From contig JAUNBN010000082.1 of assembly GCA_030527085.1 (NCBI GenBank), positions 1 through 6,251 on the forward strand: a DNA stretch of 6,251 bases, in the 5' to 3' direction. Numbering within the stretch: the stretch's first letter is position 1; every line of letters starts with the position of its first letter. Below are positions 1 to 5,133 of this stretch, piece after piece. The position numbers were made by a program, and so were the translations under genes. Source of the DNA: Oscillospiraceae bacterium. GTDB taxonomy: Bacteria > Bacillota > Clostridia > Oscillospirales > Ruminococcaceae. Below the pieces are notes generated by a model. That model did not search any database. It was not told where the DNA came from and was given only the letters and a program-made list of their open reading frames with translations.

Positions 1-290
1 GGCATCAGGAGCTTGAATGGTTCGGCTCGGACTATTCGGTGATGAATGTGGTGGCGACCTATAACCTTATTTACAACGCGACATTTATGGTTGAACACGG
101 CATTGGCTATGCGCTCTGCCTTGACCGCCTTGTAAATACGAAAGGACGGAATCTGACCTTCCGCCCTATCACGCCCGAGTTGTCGGTTGACCTCTATATC
201 GTCACAAAAAAATATCAGACCTTTTCTCCTGCGGCAAGAGCGTTCATCGAACAGTTGAAGGCGGCTTTGCCTGATAGTGCAAATGAATAA
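1..290 (+). CDS. LysR-family transcriptional regulator, C-terminal fragment
   Basis: This is the 3' end of a gene that starts before the window. The open frame runs from base 3 to a TAA at 288-290, giving about 95 residues. The fragment reads like the last part of a LysR substrate-binding domain. It has a GIGYALCLDRLV segment (the usual 'G-x-G-[IV]-[AG]-x-[LV]-P' position), then an LTFRPITPEL strand, an LYIVTKKYQTFSPAAR stretch (the family's 'aykk.r.lspaar.Fi.' pattern), and a final FIEQLKAAL helix. The N-terminal helix-turn-helix is off the window, so neither target genes nor ligand can be guessed. Base composition looks less GC-rich than in the genes that follow, which may hint at a different history. 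The methionine at base 39 is internal and not a real start. Confidence 0.8.
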   Translation, partial: HQELEWFGSDYSVMNVVATYNLIYNATFMVEHGIGYALCLDRLVNTKGRNLTFRPITPELSVDLYIVTKKYQTFSPAARAFIEQLKAALPDSANE

Positions 291-335
291 AGGAAACAGC
301 TCCGAACATGCTTAAAGGCCCGCGCCCTCTCTCTT

Positions 336-364
336 TTGCATATTAGCAGGCAAGCAATTATAAT
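336..364 (+). promoter_or_regulatory. sigma-A-type promoter for tadA
   Basis: A perfect -10 box TATAAT lies at 359-364. A weak -35 candidate, TTGCAT, lies at 336-341 with a 17-bp spacer; TTTGCA at 335-340 with 18 bp is an alternative. Transcription would start near 371, leaving a leader of about 45 bases before the tadA ATG. The position between the LysR stop and tadA suggests tadA is transcribed separately. The -10 is strong and the -35 is poor. Confidence 0.55.
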
Positions 365-414
365 GAGTTTAAAACCAAGCTGTGAAACGCTTTTAACGAA
401 GGGATGGCGGCTGT

Positions 415-867
415 ATGACGCGAGATGAGGACTATATGGCGCTGGCGCTCGAGCAGGCGCGCGCGGCGCTGGCCGAGGGGGAGATACCCGTTGGAGCCGT
501 CATAGTTAAGGACGGCGAACTTCTCTGCTCGGCGCGCAACGCGCGTGAGAGGGGCAAGAGCGCCCTCGCCCACGCGGAGCTGCTGGCAATAGAGGAGGCC
601 TGCCGAATCTTGGATGGCTGGCGGCTTGCGGGCTGCGAACTCTTCGTAACGCTGGAGCCCTGCCCGATGTGCGCGGGGGCAATAATAAACAGCCGCCTTG
701 AGCGCCTGGTCTACGGCGCGTCCGATTCCAAGGCCGGCTGCGTCCACAGCCTTATCAGCCTCTTTGAGCTGCCCTTCAACCACCGCCCGATAGTTAAGAG
801 CGGCGTGCTCGAGGCGGAGTGCGGAGAGCTGCTAAGTTCCTTTTTCAAGACTTTGCGCGGGAAATAG
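415..867 (+). CDS. tadA: tRNA-specific adenosine deaminase TadA
   Basis: The 150-residue product is a full-length member of the cytidine/deoxycytidylate deaminase fold. TadA converts adenosine 34 to inosine in the anticodon wobble position of tRNA-Arg(ACG), allowing one tRNA to read several CGN codons. The zinc site is complete: His53 and catalytic Glu55 in AHAE, then Cys83 and Cys86 in LEPCPMCAGA. The N-terminal EIPVGAVIV strand (residues 23-31), Asn42 ahead of the HAE motif, the DSKAGCVHSL segment (104-113) and the C-terminal SSFFKTLR helix all follow TadA rather than cytidine or guanine deaminases. The start ATG follows a modest GAAGGG ribosome site about 11 bases upstream; an earlier ATG at 404 hits a stop after four codons. 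The gene stands alone between its own promoter and a hairpin-rich gap. The identification is firm. Confidence 0.93.
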   Translation: MTRDEDYMALALEQARAALAEGEIPVGAVIVKDGELLCSARNARERGKSALAHAELLAIEEACRILDGWRLAGCELFVTLEPCPMCAGAIINSRLERLVYGASDSKAGCVHSLISLFELPFNHRPIVKSGVLEAECGELLSSFFKTLRGK

Positions 868-876
868 GGAGCGGTT

Positions 877-953
877 CAAAAGCGGGAATTTAAAGCAGCA
901 TTACCCCCGCCTCAGGCGGGGGTAATGCAGTGAAAGCGCGCAATCGGCGCACT
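877..953 (+). repeat. intergenic palindromic repeat, copy A
   Basis: The core is a perfect 14-bp hairpin: left arm 898-911, TCA loop 912-914, right arm 915-928, with arm sequence GCATTACCCCCGCC. It is preceded by CAAAAGCGGGAAT (877-889) and followed by TGAAAGCGCGCAA (931-943) and CACT (950-953). All these blocks recur in the same order and at similar spacing in the copy at 3131-3205. The hairpin arms differ between copies but keep the GC core. A 13-base direct repeat, GTTCAAAAGCGGG, flanks it at 874-886 and 965-977. It could serve as a tadA transcript end, but the stem is not directly followed by a T-run. Confidence 0.7.
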
Positions 954-958
954 TTTTT
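929..958 (+). terminator. possible rho-independent terminator of tadA
   Basis: The outer pairs AGTG (929-932) and CACT (950-953) enclose an inner CGC/GCG stem with a bulge, followed by six Ts at 953-958. The stem is short and imperfect. It sits directly after the strong 898-928 hairpin, and the two together could end the tadA transcript. Part of this stem is also conserved sequence of the repeat element. Confidence 0.4.
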
Positions 959-965
959 GACATAG

Positions 966-1014
966 TTCAAAAGCGGGTTAGATGCTGTCCCGCAATCGAG
1001 GTACTCTCGATTGC
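966..1014 (+). repeat. repeat leader copy followed by a different hairpin
   Basis: TTCAAAAGCGGG (966-977) repeats exactly the 875-886 leader of copy A. Fifteen bases later comes a perfect 9-bp hairpin, GCAATCGAG (992-1000) with CTCGATTGC (1006-1014) and a 5-base loop, instead of the CCCCGCC core. It may be a partial or diverged second unit of the same repeat family, or simply the right border of copy A. The tail after the hairpin (CTTGTTT) is too weak for a confident terminator. Confidence 0.5.
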
Positions 1015-1115
1015 CTTGTTTCACAATAAACAGGGGCGCAGCGCGTGCTACTGATGCACCTTGCGATACCCCCAGCTCAACGTCCGAAACGTCTCACGCT
1101 GTCGCTCCTATTAAT

Positions 1116-1144
1116 AACATAAACCAAAGTGACGAAGCTGTCAA
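1116..1144 (-). promoter_or_regulatory. candidate minus-strand promoter inside the gap
   Basis: On the minus strand a perfect -35 box TTGACA (1144-1139) is followed after exactly 17 bp by TATGTT (1121-1116, four of six matches to TATAAT). Transcription would start near 1109 and run toward tadA through several hairpins. No open frame of any size lies downstream on that strand, so the product would be an untranslated RNA. A single promoter-like match without a gene can be chance. Confidence 0.3.
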
Positions 1145-1150
1145 CTCGAA

Positions 1151-1249
1151 AACTAAAGGGGTGTGTCCTATCGCGTGGATTTTCCGTTGTCTTTCCCCCG
1201 CCTGCGGCGGGGAAAAGACAATGCTTATAGGCTATCTCCCAACTAAAGG
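1151..1249. repeat. palindromic element flanked by a 9-bp direct repeat
   Basis: The centre is a 16-bp hairpin with one mismatch: left arm 1187-1202, TGC loop 1203-1205, right arm 1206-1221, again with a CCCCGCC/GGCGGGG core. Further out, CCTAT (1167-1171) can pair with ATAGG (1227-1231). The unit of 81 bases (1160-1240) is bracketed by an exact direct repeat AACTAAAGG at 1151-1159 and 1241-1249. This arrangement resembles a small insertion with target duplications. The bracketing repeats may instead belong to the element, because related AAAGG-containing borders surround the other copies. Confidence 0.6.
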
Positions 1250-1250
1250 A

Positions 1251-1291
1251 AACGCAAAACGCGCCGCCCCTGCTTTTGTCAAACGCGGCGC
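1251..1291 (-). terminator. terminator of the nucleoside hydrolase gene
   Basis: GCGCCGC (1261-1267) pairs perfectly with GCGGCGC (1285-1291) around a 17-base loop. Read on the minus strand, the stem is followed by GTTTTGCGTTT (1260-1250), a fairly T-rich tail. It begins about 20 bases after the hydrolase stop codon, the expected place. The plus-strand side is followed by ACGGCTTTT, so it may act in both directions. The long loop and short stem lower confidence. Confidence 0.5.
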
Positions 1292-1311
1292 ACGGCTTTT
1301 AATACAAGAGC

Positions 1312-2313
1312 TTATTTAAAGGACTTCAAAAGCTCCTTCGTGAGCTTGACAAAGCGCTCCCTGTCCGCGTCGAGCGCAACGTAGCAGTTGAGCTCGCGGT
1401 CGGGGTAGGCGCGGGTGTCGCAGAGGGTGGAGCCGTCCGCGAAACCGCCGCCGCAGTCAACGTCCACGCGCATTAGCTTGACGTCGCGCAGCACCTCGCG
1501 GTCGAAAACATAGGCCAGCGCCAGCGCGTCGTGCAGCGGCGCGGTGCCAAGCGGGTTCTGGGGCTGGTAGGCGTCGTAGGCGGTCACGCGCTCGTCTATG
1601 AGGTCGGCCACTACGCGGCAGAGCTCGGTGCCGTAGTCGCGCAGCTCCTTCGCGTCCTCGCGCGAGAAGTTCGCGCTGTGCGTGGCGTCCAAGGGCACCA
1701 TCGTTATCTTCTCTATGCCGCTTGTTAAAACTATCTGCGCGGCCTCGGGGTCGGCCCAGATATTGAACTCCGCGCAGCTCGTGGAATTAAAGACCTTAAA
1801 GCCTCCGCCCATAAAGACGAGCTCCTTTATCTTCCCCGCTATGGCGGGCTCGAGGCGCAGGGCCATCGCTATGTTGGTCAGCGGCCCGGTGGGTACGAGA
1901 ACTATGTCCCCCTCGGATCTCATAAGCGTGTCTATCAGCCAGAAGACGGCGTGTTCTTTCTTCTCCTTCGTTTTCGCCTCGGCTATGGGCAGGCAGTCGT
2001 TGTGATACTGTATTATATTGCCCTTCGCGTCCACGTTGAACTCGCTCACGCCTGTCATGCCGTTGTAGCCGCCGCGCCTGCCGGGCGCTATTTTTGTTAC
2101 CATCGAAGTGTGGCAGCCGCGGTAGACAGGGGCCTTGGAGCCCAGCAGTTCTATCACGCGCAGGGTATTATCAGTTGTAAAATTGATTTCCTTGTTGCCC
2201 GCAACGGTGCTGACGCCCAAAAGCTCCAGCTTGTCCGACAGAATTGCGAGCATTATTGCGACGGCGTCGTCGGAGCCGGTGTCGCAGTCGAGTATTACCT
2301 TGGTCTTTTCCAT
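1312..2313 (-). CDS. inosine/uridine-preferring nucleoside hydrolase
   Basis: The 333-residue product belongs to the nucleoside hydrolase family, which splits the N-glycosidic bond of ribonucleosides to give a base and ribose for salvage. The calcium-binding signature DCDTGSDDAVAI spans residues 9-20. PTGPLTN (141-147) is the family's metal and ribose-contact loop. FMGGG (167-171), AEFNIWADPEAA (181-192) and HDALALAYVFD (261-271, with the conserved His-Asp pair) follow in the usual order. The length is normal for the family. The ATG is supported by GGAGGA (2323-2318 on the minus strand) at ideal spacing. There is no signal peptide, so it is cytoplasmic. Base preference (purine, pyrimidine or broad) cannot be decided from sequence, so I give no rih or iunH symbol. 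No transporter or ribokinase gene accompanies it here; it seems to be a single-gene unit with an internal promoter after the kinase gene. Confidence 0.9.
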   Translation of the reverse strand: MEKTKVILDCDTGSDDAVAIMLAILSDKLELLGVSTVAGNKEINFTTDNTLRVIELLGSKAPVYRGCHTSMVTKIAPGRRGGYNGMTGVSEFNVDAKGNIIQYHNDCLPIAEAKTKEKKEHAVFWLIDTLMRSEGDIVLVPTGPLTNIAMALRLEPAIAGKIKELVFMGGGFKVFNSTSCAEFNIWADPEAAQIVLTSGIEKITMVPLDATHSANFSREDAKELRDYGTELCRVVADLIDERVTAYDAYQPQNPLGTAPLHDALALAYVFDREVLRDVKLMRVDVDCGGGFADGSTLCDTRAYPDRELNCYVALDADRERFVKLTKELLKSFK

Positions 2314-2358
2314 TTCTTCCTCCGGATGCTTGGTCTTGCTTTTGATGCTGCTTTGTCG

Positions 2359-2387
2359 ATTATAACAGCTTTGCTTCTTAAAGACCA
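2359..2387 (-). promoter_or_regulatory. extended -10 promoter of the nucleoside hydrolase
   Basis: On the minus strand TATAAT (2364-2359) is preceded by TG plus one base (2367-2365), which is an extended -10. The -35 position, 17 bp upstream (TGGTCT, 2387-2382), is poor, as is common with extended -10 promoters. Transcription would start near 2352, giving a leader of about 38 bases before the hydrolase ATG. Confidence 0.6.
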
Positions 2388-2425
2388 GAGCCTGTTGCTA
2401 AGTGGAACGCCCCACAGCGGACGGA

Positions 2426-2930
2426 TCAGTCTTTCAGCCCCGGCTTCAGGCTTTTAAGGTATTGAGCCGCTTCGTCTCTTGAGCGAAAGATATATACGCT
2501 CTTGTCCTGCGCGCTCAGAAGAAGTTCCTGCATTTCGGGCTTCTGCTCGTATTCGAAGCGCTTCACATACTCTATAAACTCTCCGTCGCTCTCGGTTTCT
2601 ATCCAGGGCATGTCCTCTCTCACCCTTCCCCCTGCGGGCCTCTATACCCTCGAGACATAGCTCGGCGGGGTAGTTAAGCCAAAAGACCGTATCGCAGCTT
2701 TTAAGCCTCTTCCCAAGGGTGCTCAGATAATTGCCGTCTATTATCCAGGTCTCACGCCGGAGTATTTCCTCCAGCTTCATCTCGAACTCACTTTGAGAAT
2801 ATGTGGTTTTGTCAGGCTTGTGAAACAGCATATCCAGATAGTAAAGCGGAATATTTAAAAGCTCTTTCAGCTCTCGCGCAAAACTGCTCTTTCCGCTGCC
2901 CGGGCAGCCGATTACCAAAATCCGTTTCAA
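2426..2930 (-). pseudogene. P-loop kinase of the FlaR/topology-modulation type, frameshifted
   Basis: The gene encodes a small nucleotide-kinase-like NTPase (adenylate-kinase-related fold) whose cellular substrate is not established. The best start is TTG at 2930-2928, with GGGAGGG five bases upstream. This puts the Walker A motif GCPGSGKS at residues 8-15, where the family has it. Then come YYLDMLFHKP (30-39), WIIDGNY (62-68), VFWLNYP and a basic EARRGK lid ending at residue 102. After the lid the frame is lost and continues as unrelated Arg-rich sequence to 2454. The family's normal ending, (V)REDMPWIE through VYIFRSRDEAAQYL, is intact in the neighbouring frame from 2623 to the TGA at 2426. 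One extra base near 2623-2632 (minus-strand GGGGGAAGGG run) accounts for it; without it the protein would be 167 residues, normal for the family. It may be a young pseudogene or a homopolymer sequencing error. The longer upstream start at 3056 is rejected because it runs through the promoter region. Confidence 0.8.
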
Positions 2931-2961
2931 GTCTTCCCTCCCGCGGCCGCTTGCCGCGCTT

Positions 2962-2970
2962 ATTATAGCA
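2962..2970 (-). promoter_or_regulatory. extended -10 of the kinase promoter
   Basis: On the minus strand TATAAT (2967-2962) is preceded by TGC (2970-2968), an extended -10. No good -35 is seen at 17 or 18 bp. Transcription would start near 2955, about 25 bases before the TTG start of the kinase. It diverges from the MerR-type promoter at 3013-3043. Confidence 0.5.
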
Positions 2971-3012
2971 AAATTTCTACGCTGCGATATACTCCAATGT
3001 TTTAAAAAACAC

Positions 3013-3043
3013 TTGACTTGGAGCAAGCTCCAAGTTATATGAT
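3013..3043 (+). promoter_or_regulatory. MerR-family promoter with palindromic operator
   Basis: TTGACT (-35, 3013-3018) and TATGAT (-10, 3038-3043) are separated by 19 bp, the over-long spacer typical of promoters activated by MerR-family proteins. The spacer is largely a perfect palindrome, ACTTGGAGC-AA-GCTCCAAGT (3016-3035), which resembles AdhR/NmlR-type operators as I recall them. It points toward the MerR gene at 3264, so autoregulation of the merR-reductase operon is the natural reading. The leader from about 3050 to 3263 is long and contains palindromic repeat copy B. The kinase promoter lies on the other side in the opposite direction. Confidence 0.8.
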
Positions 3044-3130
3044 TATTAGCGAGCATGCGGCTTATTGCCTGCGCAGCCGAGAGGGAGCGGCCTTAAAAAT
3101 GCTGACGAGACGCTGCCGATGGGAGTGAAC

Positions 3131-3205
3131 CAAAAGCGGGAATGATGCAGTATTTTACGCGCCTTCGGCGGGGGAAATACTTGAAAAGCACGCAAAAAGT
3201 ACACT
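3131..3205 (+). repeat. intergenic palindromic repeat, copy B, in the merR leader
   Basis: CAAAAGCGGGAAT (3131-3143) is identical to the copy A leader. A 15-bp hairpin follows: arm 3149-3163, TTC loop 3164-3166, arm 3167-3181, with two mismatches and one G-T pair. Then come TTGAAAAGCACGCAA (3181-3195) and a CACT (3202-3205), matching copy A's downstream blocks. GAACC at 3127 and again at 3219, each followed by an A-rich then G-rich run, forms a diverged direct repeat 92 bases apart. The rest of the 3044-3263 leader shows no gene, only a nearly pure purine tract (3233-3258) that ends in the merR ribosome site. Confidence 0.7.
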
Positions 3206-3263
3206 CCCCTTCAGGCGAGAACCGTAAAGGGCAAGAAGAATAAGAAGAAGAAGGAGGAGCGCT

Positions 3264-3641
3264 GTGACAATAGGAGAAGTCAGCAAAAAGTACGGCCTTA
3301 CTCAGGACACCCTGCGCTATTACGAGCGAGCGGGCATGATTCCCCCCGTCGGCCGCGGCCCGGGCGGCAAAAGGGACTACCGCGAGGAGGACCTGCGCTG
3401 GCTGGAGCTCGCGCTCTGCATGAGAAGCGCGGGACTTCGAGTCGAGGTCATGGCTCAGTACCTGCGGCTCTTTCAGCAGGGTGAGGCCACCATGCCCGAC
3501 CGCCTCAGGCTGCTTTCCCGGCAAAGGGAGGCTCTGCTCGAGCGGAGAAGCAAAATAGACGAGAGTCTCGCCCGCCTGAACTATAAAATCGAGCGCTACG
3601 AGGCGGCGGTAAGAGACGGCAGCCCGCTTTGGGAAGAATAA
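3264..3641 (+). CDS. MerR-family regulator, AdhR/NmlR-like
   Basis: The 125-residue protein starts with a winged helix-turn-helix (MTIGEVSKKYGLTQDTLRYY, 1-20), followed by ERAGMIPPVGRGPGGKRDY, the typical MerR wing with its basic GGKR turn. A long helix from about residue 75 to 117 (RLRLLSRQREALLERR and onward) is the antiparallel coiled-coil dimer element. The only cysteine is Cys52, in LALCMRSAG; this matches the position reported for electrophile sensing in AdhR-type regulators, while the multi-Cys metal sites of metal sensors are absent. The GTG start follows an excellent AAGGAGGA at 3251-3258. The next gene begins 14 bases after the stop. From family knowledge it should bind the spacer palindrome at 3016-3035 and activate by DNA distortion. 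The effector is inferred, not shown. Confidence 0.88.
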   Translation: MTIGEVSKKYGLTQDTLRYYERAGMIPPVGRGPGGKRDYREEDLRWLELALCMRSAGLRVEVMAQYLRLFQQGEATMPDRLRLLSRQREALLERRSKIDESLARLNYKIERYEAAVRDGSPLWEE

Positions 3642-3655
3642 AAGGAGATTTGAAA

Positions 3656-4765
3656 ATGGAAAAAATCAAGAAGAACTTCGGCTTCGGCTGCATGAGGCTG
3701 CCCATGAAGGGCGAGGAGGTTGATATAGCCCAGACCTGCGAGATGGTCGACGCCTTTTTAGAGGCGGCCTTTAACTACTTCGATACGGCTCATGGCTACC
3801 TCAACACCAAAAGCGAGACGGCGCTCAAGGCCTGTCTCACCTCGCGCTATGAGCGCGAGCGCTATATCCTGACAGATAAGCTGACCAACTTCTATTTCAA
3901 AAAGCAGGAGGATATAAGGCCCTTCTTCGAGAGCCAGCTCGCCGCCTGCGGCGTAGATTACTTCGACTTTTACTTAATGCACGCGCAGGGCGAGGAGAAC
4001 TTCGCCTATTTTAAAAAGCACCGCGCCTACGAGACGGCGCTGGAGCTTAAGGCCGAGGGCAAATTCAGACATTTCGGCATCTCCTTTCACGACAAGGCCG
4101 AGGTGCTCGAGCGCATACTCAGCGAGTACCCGCAGATAGAAGCAGTGCAGATACAGTTTAACTACGCCGATTTCGAGGACCCGGCCATCGAGAGCCGCAA
4201 GTGCTATGAGGTCTGCTTGAAGCACAAAAAGCCCGTAATCGTAATGGAGCCCGTAAAGGGCGGCACGCTGGCAAACCTGCCCGAAGATGCAAGGAGTATT
4301 CTCAAAGAGCAAGGCGGTACCCCCGCGGGTTTCGCTCTGCGCTTTGCCGCGAGCTTCGAGGGAATTATGATGGTGCTCTCGGGCATGAGCAGCATAGAGC
4401 AGATGCGCGAGAACATAGCTACCATGCGGGACTTTAAGCCCTTGAGCGAGAGCGAGCACGAGGCGGTTAATAAGGTGCGCGATATCTTCCGCTCTCTCAA
4501 ACTCATACCCTGCACCGCCTGCCGCTACTGCGTGGACGGCTGCCCTCAGGGCATTCCCATACCCGAGCTCTTCGCCTGCATGAACTCGAAGCAGCAGCAC
4601 GGCGACTGGAACTCGGACTACTACTACAATCAGGTGCTTACCGCCCGCGGCGGCAAGGCCTCGGAGTGCGTTAAATGCGGAAGCTGCGAGAGCGCCTGTC
4701 CGCAGCATTTGCCGATACGCGAGCTGCTCGAGCGAGTTGCCGCGACCTTTGAAAAGCAAGAATAG
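3656..4765 (+). CDS. aldo/keto reductase with C-terminal 4Fe-4S ferredoxin domain
   Basis: The 369-residue protein joins an aldo/keto reductase barrel (about 8-265) to a two-cluster ferredoxin module. The catalytic tetrad is visible: Asp43 and Tyr48 in FDTAHGY, Lys75 in LTDKL and His109 in YLMHA. HFGISFHD (139-146) and IQFNYAD (166-172) are further family marks. The clusters are CTACRYCVDGCP (Cys286, 289, 292, 296) and CVKCGSCESACP (Cys338, 341, 344, 348). Such fusions are frequent in anaerobes and presumably pass electrons between NAD(P)H, iron-sulfur centres and a carbonyl, but substrates are mostly unknown. ATG 3656 is chosen over 3629 because AAGGAG (3642-3647) precedes it and the earlier start would overlap merR. 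It is co-transcribed with the MerR gene, which suggests induction by its substrate or a related electrophile. Confidence 0.92.
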   Translation: MEKIKKNFGFGCMRLPMKGEEVDIAQTCEMVDAFLEAAFNYFDTAHGYLNTKSETALKACLTSRYERERYILTDKLTNFYFKKQEDIRPFFESQLAACGVDYFDFYLMHAQGEENFAYFKKHRAYETALELKAEGKFRHFGISFHDKAEVLERILSEYPQIEAVQIQFNYADFEDPAIESRKCYEVCLKHKKPVIVMEPVKGGTLANLPEDARSILKEQGGTPAGFALRFAASFEGIMMVLSGMSSIEQMRENIATMRDFKPLSESEHEAVNKVRDIFRSLKLIPCTACRYCVDGCPQGIPIPELFACMNSKQQHGDWNSDYYYNQVLTARGGKASECVKCGSCESACPQHLPIRELLERVAATFEKQE

Positions 4766-4777
4766 AGAGGCGCTTAA

Positions 4778-4804
4778 AGACCCTCCCCCAATGGGGGAGG
4801 GTTT
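4778..4804. terminator. shared terminator between the reductase and spoIIID
   Basis: ACCCTCCCCC (4780-4789) pairs perfectly with GGGGGAGGGT (4793-4802) around an AAT loop, extended by one G-T and one A-T pair. It sits 12 bases after the reductase stop and 7 bases after the convergent spoIIID stop, so it probably serves both genes. Flanking T-runs are short on either strand (TTTGGTT on plus, CTTTAAG on minus). Confidence 0.65.
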
Positions 4805-4811
4805 GGTTCAA

Positions 4812-5096
4812 TCAGCTTTGCTGTCTGCCGCCGCGAAGCTTTTTCAGTTCGCGCAGCTCGGCGTACTTGCGGCGCGTCGCGTCACCTCCGCGAAGATGTC
4901 TCTCCTCGCGATTGCGCTCGAGAACCTCACGGCAGCGCGCCCAGAGGGCCGCATCGTACCTGCGCAGCTTTTTCGTAACGTCCGAATGCACCGTAGATTT
5001 GCCTATGCCAAAGGCGACGGCCGCGCTCCTTACCGTTGCCCCGGTTTCAACGATATAGCGCGCGAGCAGCACCGCCCTCTCGGTTTCGTAACGCAC
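4812..5096 (-). CDS. spoIIID: SpoIIID-family sporulation transcription factor
   Basis: The 94-residue product matches SpoIIID, the small DNA-binding protein that in Bacillus tunes sigma-E and sigma-K gene expression in the mother cell. The N-terminal helix ERAVLLARYIVETGATVR (6-23) leads into a helix-turn-helix, AAVAFGIGKSTVHSDVTKKL (25-44). The family's hallmark RHLRGGDATRRKY (66-78) and a basic tail follow. Bacillus SpoIIID is about the same length. The GTG at 5096-5094 is chosen because GGGAGG (5109-5104) lies seven bases upstream and the protein then starts just where the family does. The ATG at 5219 would add 41 unrelated residues and cover the promoter. A sigma-E-like promoter sits directly upstream. 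The gene marks the source as an endospore former or a recent descendant of one. Confidence 0.92.
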   Translation of the reverse strand: MRYETERAVLLARYIVETGATVRSAAVAFGIGKSTVHSDVTKKLRRYDAALWARCREVLERNREERHLRGGDATRRKYAELRELKKLRGGRQQS

Positions 5097-5133
5097 ACCG
5101 CCGCCTCCCAACAATACAAATACACTTGCTAAA

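Larger units (their letters stand above)
868..1311. other. intergenic stretch rich in hairpins, no credible gene
   Basis: This 444-base stretch lies between the converging tadA and nucleoside hydrolase genes. It holds, in order, a repeat with a 14-bp hairpin (877-953), a weak T-tailed hairpin (929-958), a second copy of the repeat leader followed by a different hairpin (966-1014), a possible minus-strand promoter (1116-1144), a third palindromic element (1151-1249) and the hydrolase terminator (1251-1291). The only long open frame (TTG at 1011 to 1319) has no ribosome site, reads straight through the palindrome and has low-complexity composition, so I do not call it a gene. Confidence 0.6.

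Noticed and set aside
358..783. 141-codon minus-strand open frame across tadA
   Set aside because: It is antisense to a clearly conserved gene, and its sequence is the low-complexity shadow expected of GC-rich codons.
1011..1319. 102-codon plus-strand open frame in the tadA-hydrolase gap
   Set aside because: It has a TTG start with no ribosome site, begins inside a hairpin, reads through the 1187-1221 palindrome and the terminator, overlaps the hydrolase end, and resembles no family I know.
1951..2457. 168-codon plus-strand open frame antisense to the nucleoside hydrolase
   Set aside because: It overlaps conserved hydrolase sequence and its promoter, and shows no domain of its own.
2931..3056. 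42-residue N-terminal extension of the kinase
   Set aside because: It would place the Walker A motif far from the N-terminus and runs through the extended -10 at 2962-2970 and the MerR operator; the TTG at 2930 has a strong GGGAGGG site.
3974..4759. 261-codon minus-strand open frame across the aldo/keto reductase
   Set aside because: The plus strand carries the intact catalytic and iron-sulfur motifs; the antisense frame is open only through third-position GC bias and has no ribosome site.
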